DNA of 9,908 bases. It comes from Bifidobacterium breve. GTDB taxonomy: Bacteria > Actinomycetota > Actinomycetes > S36-B12 > UBA5976. The notes below the pieces were generated by a model that did no database searches, was not told the DNA's origin, and saw only the letters and a program-made list of their open reading frames with translations. Both the position numbers and the translations under genes were made by a program. The DNA lies in contig CAMATO010000038.1 of the NCBI GenBank assembly GCA_945861165.1, positions 1 to 9,908 of the forward strand. Direction: 5' to 3'. This document shows positions 1 through 6,370 of this stretch, piece by piece. The first letter of the stretch is position 1, and each line of letters opens with the position of its first letter.

Positions 1-680
1 GTTGTTGGATCAATTCCTTTTTCAATATCTTCAATCATGTGCAGGACTCGACTTGGTGCTCCACCGTGCAGTGGACCACTCATGGCACCAATTGCACCTG
101 AAATTGCTGCTGCTACATCTGCTCCAGTTGATGCAATAACGCGTGCTGTAAAAGTAGAAGCATTCATGCCATGTTCTGCTGCTGAAACAAAATAAGCCTC
201 AACTGCTTTGATGTGTTTTGGATCTGGCTCACCGCGCCATCTCTTCATAAATCTTTCCACCGCAGTCTTTGAATCTGTGATGTGTGCTTCTGAAACTGGA
301 GTTTGATCTCCACGAGCAGATTGTGCAACATACATTAAAGTTGCAGCTGTTGTTCTGGCTAAATCTTCTCTAATTTGTACATGGTCAATATCTAACATTG
401 GTTTTAATTTCCAACGTGCTCCTAATTGAGCAACAGATGATTGCACATCAACACGAGTATCCCCTGTGTTACAAGGAATTTGGTGCACATCTGGAATTGG
501 TAAACCTGGCGCAAAATTATCGTCAACTAACAATCCCCACACGGGACCAAATGAAACTCGACCAACTAAATCTTCAATGTCAACGCCTCGATAACGAAGT
601 GCGCCACCTTCGCGATCGGGCTCGGCGATAGTGGTTTCAAACGCAATAATTCCTTCAAGACCGGGAACGAAATCTGGCAT
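1..680 (-). CDS. citA: Citrate synthase 2 (N-terminal 226 residues, runs off window)
   Basis: Condenses acetyl-CoA and oxaloacetate to citrate in the TCA cycle (cytoplasmic). Reading the reverse strand from ATG at 680 gives 226 uninterrupted codons to the window edge. The N-terminus MPDFVPGLEGIIAFET and the segment GALRYRGVDIEDLVG are typical of the actinobacterial 'citrate synthase 2' subgroup. Two conserved histidines are visible: H170 in AEHGMNAST (oxaloacetate-binding) and H205 in GPLHGGAPSRVL (catalytic). The third catalytic residue, an Asp, lies beyond the edge. The start is supported by AAGG six bases before ATG. The gene diverges from pdxH with a 73-bp gap, an arrangement common in actinobacteria. 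A methylcitrate synthase role cannot be excluded from this half, but the N-terminus favours citrate synthase 2. Confidence 0.93.
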   Translation of the reverse strand, partial: MPDFVPGLEGIIAFETTIAEPDREGGALRYRGVDIEDLVGRVSFGPVWGLLVDDNFAPGLPIPDVHQIPCNTGDTRVDVQSSVAQLGARWKLKPMLDIDHVQIREDLARTTAATLMYVAQSARGDQTPVSEAHITDSKTAVERFMKRWRGEPDPKHIKAVEAYFVSAAEHGMNASTFTARVIASTGADVAAAISGAIGAMSGPLHGGAPSRVLHMIEDIEKGIDPT

Positions 681-682
681 TT

Positions 683-692
683 CACACCTTCT
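683..692 (-). promoter_or_regulatory. Ribosome-binding site of citrate synthase 2
   Basis: On the reverse strand AAGAAGG precedes ATG(680), with AAGG ending six bases from the start codon. This is one of the few good Shine-Dalgarno sites in the window, so this gene is probably not leaderless. Confidence 0.5.
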
Positions 693-720
693 TGTTGAGG
701 AGTTGCACTATCTCTATCTT
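692..720 (+). promoter_or_regulatory. Candidate pdxH promoter
   Basis: TTGTTG (692-697) and TATCTT (715-720) are separated by 17 bp, within the short gap between the divergent citrate synthase and pdxH genes. TATCTT matches the actinobacterial TANNNT -10 pattern. It would start transcription near 727, about 27 nt before the pdxH ATG. Prediction from sequence only. Confidence 0.35.
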
Positions 721-753
721 TGCCTAAAGCATTCGACATGGTGGAATCGGGTT

Positions 754-1401
754 ATGTCTGATTCCACACAATGGTTTGAATCTTTAAGGGTCTCCTATGA
801 ACAAGGTGAACTAAACGAGAGTGACATAAACCACGACCCATTAATACAGTTCAATAACTGGTTACAAGCAGCAATCGAAAACCAAGTTCCCGAACCAAAC
901 GCCATGGTGCTGGCCACAGTTAACCAAGATGGTCAACCTGGTGCTCGTAACGTCTTACTTAAGTCAGCTGATGACAATGGATTTATTTTCTTTAGCAACA
1001 AACTTTCGGATAAAGCATCTGATTTAAAACTAAACCCAAATTGCACGCTTTTATTTTCTTGGTTAAGCCAACACCGCCAAGTAATAGTGAAAGGTAAAGC
1101 TGGCGAAATCAGCACAGCAGAGTCAAATGAATATTTTCAAACCAGACCATATGGTTCAAGAATTAGTGCCTGGGTAAGTGAACAATCACAAGTAATAAAA
1201 AACAGAGAAGAATTAGAAATAAGAGTAAAAGAATTTATGGATAAATATCCAGAAAATGTGCCGATGCCAGATTATTGGGGCGGATATTTAGTTAAGCCTG
1301 AAAGTATTGAATTCTGGCAAGGTAGACCTTCCAGATTGCATGATCGAATTAGATTTACTAAAAAAGCTAACACTTGGGTTATTGAGAGAATTTCTCCGTA
1401 A
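754..1401 (+). CDS. pdxH: Pyridoxamine 5'-phosphate oxidase
   Basis: FMN-dependent oxidase that converts pyridoxamine or pyridoxine 5'-phosphate to pyridoxal 5'-phosphate, the final step of B6 synthesis and salvage (cytoplasmic homodimer). The 215-aa product has the usual family length. Visible motifs: EPNAMVLATV (47-56), RNVLLK (65-70), matching E. coli R67/K72; Y127, R131 and S135, spaced like E. coli Y129/R133/S137; and WQGRPSRLHDR with R194 and H196, matching E. coli R197/H199. The reading frame is open to 631, but the extra 41 residues resemble no family member and would overlap the citrate synthase coding region, so ATG 754 (MSDSTQWFESLR) is chosen. The SD is weak. The 3' end overlaps convergent phr by 23 bp. 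Confidence 0.95.
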   Translation: MSDSTQWFESLRVSYEQGELNESDINHDPLIQFNNWLQAAIENQVPEPNAMVLATVNQDGQPGARNVLLKSADDNGFIFFSNKLSDKASDLKLNPNCTLLFSWLSQHRQVIVKGKAGEISTAESNEYFQTRPYGSRISAWVSEQSQVIKNREELEIRVKEFMDKYPENVPMPDYWGGYLVKPESIEFWQGRPSRLHDRIRFTKKANTWVIERISP

Positions 1402-2770
1402 TAACTTTTTCACCCTTACTTGCTTGATATCTTCTTAAAGTTTCTTCACGTTCTTGGCTGTGATCAACCATTCTGGTTGGGTAATTATTGAGATATCCAT
1501 CAGGTTGTTCCCACGGGGTGTGAGCTTTTATGCCTGCTAAATGGTTTAGTTCGGGAATAAATTTATGAACATATTCAGCATTTGGATCAAATTTTTCTGC
1601 TTGCATCATTGGATTGAAGATGCGGTAATAAGGAGAAGCATCTGTGCCACAACCAGCAGTCCACTGCCAACCATGAGAGTTACTTGCAATATCGCCATCA
1701 AGTAAATGCTTCATGAACCAATCTGCGCCATGTCTCCAATGAATGTGTAAATCTTTAACTAAGAATGAAGCCACAATCATTCTGACCCGGTTATGCATCC
1801 ATCCAGTTTGTTTTAACTGGCGCATTCCTGCATCAACAATAGGAAAACCAGTTTTACCTTCTTGCCATTTTTTTAATCTTTCTGCAAAATCTTCTTCCTG
1901 ATCCCAACCCATTAATTCCCATTTTTGGTCTAATGATTTAGTTTCACTTTCTGGGGCGGTTGCTAAGACTTCGGCATAAAATTCTCTCCAGCAGACTTCT
2001 TTTCTAAAAGTGTCATGATCTTTTGTTTCATTTAGTTCCATCAAAATGGTGCGAGGATGAATTTCCCCAAATCTCAGAGGAATACTTAATTTTGATGTTC
2101 CATTTAAATCTGGTCTATTTCTGTTCTGGTCATAACCATGAATAGCAGAATTAAGAAATTTATCGAATAAATCCAATGCATTTGTTTCCCCAGCTTTTGG
2201 TATTTCAATTTCACTATTTACTTGGGGTAAAGCTTGACTAGGTAAGGGCATAAACCAGGGGGGAGTTTTATTAAACTTTTGTGCCGGTTTTCGCCAACCA
2301 TGTTTCAACCAAGTTCTGTAAAACGGGGTAAAGACTCGATAAGGCGTGCCATCATCTTTGGTAACCCTAAAAGGTGCCACCGCATATGGTGAACCAGTTC
2401 TGATTAAGGGCACATTTATTTTTGCCAATTCTTTTTCAACTGCGATATCTCTTGCTCGACCATATGGTTCGAAGTCTTCTGAAATATGAACAGATTTTGC
2501 ATTACTGGCTTTAACAACTTCTAGTAAAACATCTTTAGGATCGCCATAGCGAATGAGTAATTTTCCATTCATTGATTCATTCAAAGCAGTCAAGGAAGCA
2601 TTTTGATAAGCCTGTAATGGAGTTCCGGCATCATCAAAAACTTGTGGATCAATATTAAATAGTGCAACTACTTGGCCATCCCCATCATTGAGGGAGGACT
2701 CAATTGCTGCATTTAATGCAGGATGATCATGCAATCGAAGATCGCGACGAAACCACATCACACTAGGCAT
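1379..2770 (-). CDS. phr: Deoxyribodipyrimidine photolyase (class I CPD type)
   Basis: Light-driven repair of UV-induced cyclobutane pyrimidine dimers using reduced FAD. The product is 463 aa, close to the 472 aa of E. coli PhrB. An N-terminal Rossmann antenna domain (WFRRDLRLHDHPAL, 6-19) is followed by the helical FAD domain from about residue 205. This includes TSKLS (225-229), CWREFY (260-265), WQEGKTGFPIVDAGMRQL (302-319), WMHNRVRM (324-331), and GWQWTAGCGTDASPYYRIFNP (367-387). W368 and W345 match E. coli W382 and W359 of the electron-transfer triad; W289 is the best candidate for the third. The antenna chromophore (MTHF or deazaflavin) cannot be decided. No ribosome-binding site is seen; the start sits 6 nt behind a -10 hexamer, suggesting a leaderless message. 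A cryptochrome-like role is possible but less likely. Confidence 0.95.
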   Translation of the reverse strand: MPSVMWFRRDLRLHDHPALNAAIESSLNDGDGQVVALFNIDPQVFDDAGTPLQAYQNASLTALNESMNGKLLIRYGDPKDVLLEVVKASNAKSVHISEDFEPYGRARDIAVEKELAKINVPLIRTGSPYAVAPFRVTKDDGTPYRVFTPFYRTWLKHGWRKPAQKFNKTPPWFMPLPSQALPQVNSEIEIPKAGETNALDLFDKFLNSAIHGYDQNRNRPDLNGTSKLSIPLRFGEIHPRTILMELNETKDHDTFRKEVCWREFYAEVLATAPESETKSLDQKWELMGWDQEEDFAERLKKWQEGKTGFPIVDAGMRQLKQTGWMHNRVRMIVASFLVKDLHIHWRHGADWFMKHLLDGDIASNSHGWQWTAGCGTDASPYYRIFNPMMQAEKFDPNAEYVHKFIPELNHLAGIKAHTPWEQPDGYLNNYPTRMVDHSQEREETLRRYQASKGEKVITEKFSQ

Positions 2771-2776
2771 GCTTCT

Positions 2777-2805
2777 AGATTAGGAGTTGCTTACCTTCAG
2801 CACAA
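2777..2805 (-). promoter_or_regulatory. Predicted leaderless promoter of phr
   Basis: Reverse-strand TTGTGC (2800-2805), a 17-bp spacer, then TAATCT (2777-2782), then six bases and the ATG at 2770. With the usual 6-7 nt between -10 and transcription start, the transcript begins at the start codon. The absence of a Shine-Dalgarno sequence agrees. Confidence 0.5.
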
Positions 2806-2834
2806 ATTTGACGAACAGATTCAGTGAGACACTT

Positions 2835-2857
2835 GTCACTTCATTCACAAAAGTGAC
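2835..2857. promoter_or_regulatory. Inverted repeat, possible operator
   Basis: GTCACTT (2835-2841) and AAGTGAC (2851-2857) form a perfect 7-bp inverted repeat with a 9-bp spacer. AGTGA (2823-2827) with TCACT (2836-2840) adds a second overlapping, weaker inverted pair. It lies between the divergent phr and NlpC/P60 genes, centred about 57 bp upstream of the predicted start of the NlpC/P60 transcript and 76 bp upstream of that of phr. The binding protein is unknown. Confidence 0.35.
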
Positions 2858-2887
2858 TATATCTATAGCGCCTAAATCTCTTCACCG

Positions 2888-2902
2888 TGTTATTTTGGAT
2901 TG
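2888..2902 (+). promoter_or_regulatory. Predicted leaderless extended -10 promoter of the NlpC/P60 gene
   Basis: TG-T-TATTTT (2888-2896) forms an extended -10 element, and TATTTT is exactly six bases before GTG 2903. No convincing -35 hexamer lies at 16-19 bp, which an extended -10 can tolerate. This favours GTG 2903 over the in-frame TTG at 2900. Confidence 0.45.
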
Positions 2903-3694
2903 GTGATAAGAAAACTATTTATCAGCACTTTGGCAACATTGCTAATAGCTACTAGCTATGCCACACCTGCAATGGCTGATGCCATTCCTGATTATCCAGG
3001 GGTTGAAAAATTAACACGAGGCGTGGAAAACAGTGCAGTTAAGAAAGTTCAACAAGCTTTAATAAAACTTGGTTACCCAATTCCAGTTGCTAATGGAAAA
3101 TATGGTCCAGCCACAACAGCTGCCATTGCAGATTTTTATGAAGTACAAGGTGACATTGATGATGGCACAACACTTGGTCCTGCTGGTTGGAACGCAATAT
3201 TTGAAGCAATAAACAGAGAAGAAAGTAATACTCCAGCGACAGAAGAAGGGGTGGTGGAAGACAACACCGTTGATCAAGTTAAACCAGAAGAAGTTGTGAT
3301 CGGTGATGATTTAGCGGCAGCAACAATTAGAGCAGAAAAAGTTTCCAAAGTTTTAGCAAGAGCAGCAAGTGTTAAAGGAACCCGTTACAAATTAGGCGGT
3401 GTTACCACTAAAGGATTTGATTGCTCCGGTTTCGTGCTTTATGCCATGAAACCAGTTGGGGTAACTTTTAATAGAACTTCACGAGATATGAGACGTGAAA
3501 CCCCAAAAATTACAAGAGAAGAATTGTTACCAGGAGATTTAGTTTTCTATCATAATAAAAAAGGAACTGTTTACCATGTAGCAATTTATGCAGGAGCTGG
3601 AAAGATTTGGCATGCCAGAAGACCAGGTTTGAGATTAGCTAAAACAAATATTTATGCCAAAAGAGTTTCTTACGGAAGAGTTGATTACTCTTAA
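2903..3694 (+). CDS. Secreted NlpC/P60 peptidoglycan endopeptidase with PG-binding domain
   Basis: Exported cell-wall hydrolase predicted to cut peptide stems of peptidoglycan. The 263-aa product (from GTG 2903) has a signal peptide: basic MIRK, hydrophobic core to about residue 20, and a likely cut after PAMA (25|26). A PG_binding_1-like module follows at about 36-100 (NSAVKKVQQALIKLGYP, then KYGPATTAAIADF). An acidic Glu/Val/Thr-rich linker (about 105-140) leads to the C-terminal NlpC/P60 domain. Its Cys-His-His triad is visible: C174 in FDCSGFV, H225 in YHVAIYAG, and H237 in WHARRP. Such enzymes act in daughter-cell separation or wall turnover; the exact bond cut cannot be read from sequence. 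It is divergent from phr with an operator-like inverted repeat between them. A TTG two residues longer at 2900 is the alternative start. Confidence 0.9.
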   Translation: MIRKLFISTLATLLIATSYATPAMADAIPDYPGVEKLTRGVENSAVKKVQQALIKLGYPIPVANGKYGPATTAAIADFYEVQGDIDDGTTLGPAGWNAIFEAINREESNTPATEEGVVEDNTVDQVKPEEVVIGDDLAAATIRAEKVSKVLARAASVKGTRYKLGGVTTKGFDCSGFVLYAMKPVGVTFNRTSRDMRRETPKITREELLPGDLVFYHNKKGTVYHVAIYAGAGKIWHARRPGLRLAKTNIYAKRVSYGRVDYS

Positions 3695-3830
3695 TCAATT
3701 TATTACCCAGCGGGCAAAATTTAAGTTAATTCTCAATAATCGAGAGCAAATCTTCTTTAATAGGAAAATTCTTGGTGAATTCTTACTTAAACTTTCCCTT
3801 GTGGGCAAATGATGCTGAATAATAAGATTT

Positions 3831-4802
3831 GTGATTGTTGATAAGGGACTATACGTAAATGGACAGCGAGAAGCTGGACCCGAGGATATTTCAGAATTAG
3901 TTGATATTGCGCGGAAAAAAGACGGCTATGTATGGATTGGCCTTGCAGAACCAACACAACAAGAATTTGACACTATTGTGGGAGAATTAAATTTTCATCC
4001 ATTAGCAGTCGAAGATGCCGTTCTAGCAAAACAGCGTCCCAAGATGGAAGATTATGATGGATTAACTTTTTTTGTAATCAAGACAGTTTTTTACGATGAA
4101 GTCAAATCAGAAATCACTACTGGGGAATTACTGTGCTTTATTGATGAAAATTTCATCGTGATCGTACGACATGGTTCTGGGTCACCTCTTTCCACTGTAA
4201 GAAAAGATTTTGAACAACACCCAGAACAAGTAAAAATTGGTCCGTTTGCAGTTCTACATGCGGTGATCGATCGTGTAATTGATGGGTACACAACAATTGC
4301 TAATGAACTAGAAAATGATGTCATTAACATTGAATCCAAAGTATTTGGCGGGAAGAGAAAAACTTATAGCCAGGAAATATATTTCCTAAAACGTGAAGTC
4401 ATTGAGTATCGTCATGCCGTAGAACCACTAGTTGTTCCATTACAGAGAATTGCCAATGAAACCTTCACACTTGCTCCAAATTCCATCAAGCCATTTTTCA
4501 GAGACACCATTGACCATTTACAACATTCCTGTCAACAAGCAAGCGGTATGGATTCTCTTTTGACCACTGTTTTGCAGGCGGATTTAGCTCATGTTCAAGT
4601 GAGACAAAACGAAGATGTCCGCAGAATTTCTGCTTGGGTCGCTTTAGCAGCAGGACCAACCATGATTGCAGGAATTTATGGAATGAATTTTGAACACATG
4701 CCAGAACTGCAATGGAAATATGGTTATGGATTGGTGATGGGTTCAATTGCTATATTAAGCGGATTTTTATATTACAAATTTAAAAAATCAAACTGGTTAT
4801 AA
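3831..4802 (+). CDS. corA: CorA-family magnesium/cobalt channel
   Basis: Homopentameric inner-membrane channel for Mg2+ (also Co2+/Ni2+). The 323-aa product has the family architecture: a large cytoplasmic N-terminal domain (HPLAVEDAVLAKQRPK, 56-71; long helices at about 140-265) and two C-terminal membrane segments (about 265-285 and 297-315). The signature GMN (284-286) stands in YGMNFEHMPE at the end of the first membrane segment, followed by the acidic periplasmic loop and a short basic tail ending KKSNWL. The GTG start gives MIVDKGLYVNG, which fits actinobacterial homologues beginning MIVD. No ribosome-binding site is seen. AATAAT lies seven bases upstream of the GTG, so a leaderless message is possible but less clear than for neighbouring genes. 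The 136-bp gap upstream holds no other recognisable feature. Confidence 0.95.
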   Translation: MIVDKGLYVNGQREAGPEDISELVDIARKKDGYVWIGLAEPTQQEFDTIVGELNFHPLAVEDAVLAKQRPKMEDYDGLTFFVIKTVFYDEVKSEITTGELLCFIDENFIVIVRHGSGSPLSTVRKDFEQHPEQVKIGPFAVLHAVIDRVIDGYTTIANELENDVINIESKVFGGKRKTYSQEIYFLKREVIEYRHAVEPLVVPLQRIANETFTLAPNSIKPFFRDTIDHLQHSCQQASGMDSLLTTVLQADLAHVQVRQNEDVRRISAWVALAAGPTMIAGIYGMNFEHMPELQWKYGYGLVMGSIAILSGFLYYKFKKSNWL

Positions 4803-4818
4803 ATTAATTTCATTTTTG

Positions 4819-4891
4819 TGCCCTCGGAGGGAATTGAACCCCCAACCTATTGCTTAGGACGCAGTCGCTCTATCCGTTGAGCTACGAGGGC
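4819..4891 (-). tRNA. tRNA-Arg (anticodon CCU)
   Basis: A complete 73-nt cloverleaf on the reverse strand: acceptor GCCCTCG/CGAGGGC (7 bp), D-stem GCTC/GAGC with GG in the loop, anticodon loop GTCCTAA giving CCT (4856-4858), 5-nt variable loop, T-stem GGGGG/CCCTC (one G-U) with loop TTCAATT, and discriminator A73. C35, T36 and A73 agree with arginine identity; it reads AGG codons. CCA is not encoded (CAA follows the discriminator). Two oddities: a C28·A42 mismatch in the anticodon stem ACTGC/GCAAT, and G at position 32 where a pyrimidine is usual. It is convergent with corA, with a 16-bp gap. Confidence 0.92.
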
Positions 4892-4944
4892 TAAGACTTA
4901 GCTAACAAATTAAATCCTAATTCATCAAAGACTTCTCTGTAACT

Positions 4945-5559
4945 CTAGTGCAATAAAACTGTTAGTTTTTCACCTGAATTTATTGCCAAAGTAACAGCAT
5001 TGTCATTATTGGTTGAAACCATCACCACAGATCCTGCACTTGACCCAAAAGAAGATTTTTTACTAGCAAGGGCAACTACCGAAACATCTCGAGCTATTAC
5101 AGCACCTAAATCTCCGGAATTGTTACTGATGCGCACCACATCGATCAGGGAACCAGGTTTAAGAATTGAGGCAACTTCGCTATCGATGATTCTTATTCCC
5201 ACCACTCTTTGATCTTTAATAATTTCACTGGTTGCTAAAACTCTGGTGTTAGTTAATTGTTCATTTTCGGCAATATTGGCCGAAAGCATTCGACCCATTA
5301 ATTGTTCTATTGTTAAAAGATTTGGTGCTAAAGCTGAAATTGGTATTCTTATTTCTTTTAAATCACCACTTGTCAAAGTTGTGCCAGCGGCAATATCTTT
5401 ATTGGCCACTACCACAGCTTTAGTGGAAAAATTACTAGCAGCTTTATCGATTATGGAATAAGCCACAACTGCTAAGAGGCAGTAAGCAATAGTTTTTCGA
5501 TAAATCCGAAAAAGTGTGACGAGATCTGATTTCTGGATATCTATTCGAGGTATTTGCAT
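4945..5559 (-). CDS. Membrane-anchored SAF-domain protein (CpaB/RcpC-like)
   Basis: Function not established. The 204-aa product has a short basic cytoplasmic N-terminus, one membrane segment (about 23-40), then an SAF-type domain (about 46-108: AVVVANKDIAAGTTLTSGDL and MGRMLSANIAENEQL). A second beta-rich region with KPGSLIDVVRI (134-144), the pattern of the CpaB/RcpC Flp-pilus assembly family, ends with a short strand (KLTVLLH). CpaB proteins are periplasmic parts of tight-adherence pili, but no pilus gene lies in this window, so a pilus role is only a family inference. In actinobacteria a stand-alone SAF gene commonly neighbours FmdB and cyclo-ligase genes, as here. The ATG is six bases after TATCTT; the purine-rich AAAGG touches the ATG and is too close to be a functional ribosome-binding site. 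Confidence 0.8.
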   Translation of the reverse strand: MQIPRIDIQKSDLVTLFRIYRKTIAYCLLAVVAYSIIDKAASNFSTKAVVVANKDIAAGTTLTSGDLKEIRIPISALAPNLLTIEQLMGRMLSANIAENEQLTNTRVLATSEIIKDQRVVGIRIIDSEVASILKPGSLIDVVRISNNSGDLGAVIARDVSVVALASKKSSFGSSAGSVVMVSTNNDNAVTLAINSGEKLTVLLH

Positions 5560-5565
5560 CCTTTA

Positions 5566-5571
5566 AAGATA
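5566..5571 (-). promoter_or_regulatory. Predicted leaderless -10 element of the SAF gene
   Basis: Reverse-strand TATCTT lies exactly six bases before the ATG at 5559. No good -35 hexamer is seen at 17-18 bp. It matches the TANNNT-N6-start pattern of phr and the NlpC/P60 gene. Confidence 0.42.
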
Positions 5572-5620
5572 AAGGATTTGAAAAAATATTGCTTAACACA
5601 ATTGAAAAACTGTGGATAAC

Positions 5621-5917
5621 TTACTTTTCAGTCTTAGGTTTTACTGGTTTGGTTTCAGTTTTGGTTTCTTTCTTACTTTCAGTTTTCTCCGGTTTGACAG
5701 CTTTATCGTCCTTCTTAGGGGTGGTTTCAGTTTTCTTCTTTTCCCGGGAATCGGTTTGATAGAAACCTGATCCTTTGAAAACAACTCCTACCGCACCAAA
5801 CTTCTTTCTAACCTCACCACCACATTCTGGACATTTAGAAATTGCCTCATCAGCAAAGCTTTGTACTACTTCAAATTCATGATCACAGTTACTACACGCA
5901 TATTGATAAGTAGGCAC
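5621..5917 (-). CDS. FmdB-family zinc-ribbon protein
   Basis: Small putative regulatory protein; the family's biochemical role is poorly known. From GTG 5917 the product is 98 aa. MPTYQYACSNCDHEFEVVQS is the classic FmdB start, with zinc ligands C8/C11 and C29/C32 (CSNC, CPEC). VVFKGSGFYQTD (45-56) closes the conserved part. Residues 57-98 are a low-complexity Lys/Glu/Thr/Pro tail, probably disordered. The frame stays open to an ATG at 5980, but those 21 residues are not FmdB-like and would run into the crcB start region, so GTG 5917 is chosen. No ribosome-binding site or clear -10 hexamer is seen. It is co-directional with the SAF gene (61-bp gap) and divergent from crcB (57-bp gap). Confidence 0.87.
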   Translation of the reverse strand: MPTYQYACSNCDHEFEVVQSFADEAISKCPECGGEVRKKFGAVGVVFKGSGFYQTDSREKKKTETTPKKDDKAVKPEKTESKKETKTETKPVKPKTEK

Positions 5918-5961
5918 AAGACATATTGTGCCAATTACATATTTTTGTGTATGCAAAGCCG

Positions 5962-5967
5962 TACTCT
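5962..5967 (+). promoter_or_regulatory. Possible leaderless -10 element of the first crcB gene
   Basis: TACTCT ends seven bases before ATG 5975; no Shine-Dalgarno sequence and no convincing -35 are present. It supports ATG 5975 over the longer in-frame start at 5951, whose ATG lies upstream of this element. Confidence 0.33.
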
Positions 5968-5974
5968 TATCTAC

Positions 5975-6370
5975 ATGCACTTCTCTCCATATGTCTTAGT
6001 TGGTCTGGGTGGAGCAATTGGCAGCGTGCTGCGTTGGATGATTTCTATTCGATTAGATGATTCTTTAGGTCAACTGCCGTTAGGAAGAGAAGGATTTGCT
6101 TGGCCCACCTTGGTAGTAAATGTTGTGGGTTGTTTAGCAATTGGCTGGATTGCGGGACATCGAAAACATTCCCTTGATGTGTGGCATTTTTGGGTAGTTG
6201 GAGTTTTAGGTGGTTTCACAACTTTTTCAACTTTCATGATGGAAACTTCTTGGCAACTCCAAGGAAGAAACTGGGTTTACACAATTTTGTATGTGTTAAG
6301 TACCTTTGCTGCCTGTTATGCAGCGGCAGCTTTTACGCTAAAAAAATCTGAACAAAGAAGTGATCGATGA
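5975..6370 (+). CDS. crcB: Fluoride channel Fluc/CrcB, subunit 1
   Basis: Small four-helix membrane protein that forms dual-topology F- export channels with a second subunit. The 131-aa product starts GLGGAIGSVLRW (10-21, with R20), has the polar-track Asn N49 in WPTLVVNVVG, and the hallmark GGFTTFSTF (79-87) with both Phe-box residues F84 and F87. Four hydrophobic stretches fit TM1-4, followed by a charged tail (KKSEQRSDR). The usual GT before the Asn helix is PT here. ATG 5975 is chosen because upstream residues (38 codons to 5861) lack family similarity and overlap FmdB. The stop overlaps the next crcB start (ATGA), implying translational coupling. Confidence 0.93.
   Translation: MHFSPYVLVGLGGAIGSVLRWMISIRLDDSLGQLPLGREGFAWPTLVVNVVGCLAIGWIAGHRKHSLDVWHFWVVGVLGGFTTFSTFMMETSWQLQGRNWVYTILYVLSTFAACYAAAAFTLKKSEQRSDR

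Noticed and set aside
398..631. Open frame of 77 codons on the + strand
   Set aside because: Antisense to the well-supported citrate synthase coding region; no recognisable product.
631..753. Longer N-terminus for PdxH
   Set aside because: The 41 extra residues do not resemble PdxH and overlap the divergent citrate synthase gene.
3731..3757. Possible terminator after the NlpC/P60 gene (TCTC/GAGA stem followed by a T-rich stretch)
   Set aside because: Only four base pairs and an interrupted T-run; too weak to call.
5918..5974. Fluoride riboswitch upstream of crcB
   Set aside because: The gap is only 57 bp, the predicted -10 lies seven bases before the crcB start, and no crcB-motif pseudoknot pattern is visible.
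5918..5980. Longer FmdB start at ATG 5980
   Set aside because: The FmdB signature begins at GTG 5917; the 21 extra residues are unlike the family and overlap the crcB start.
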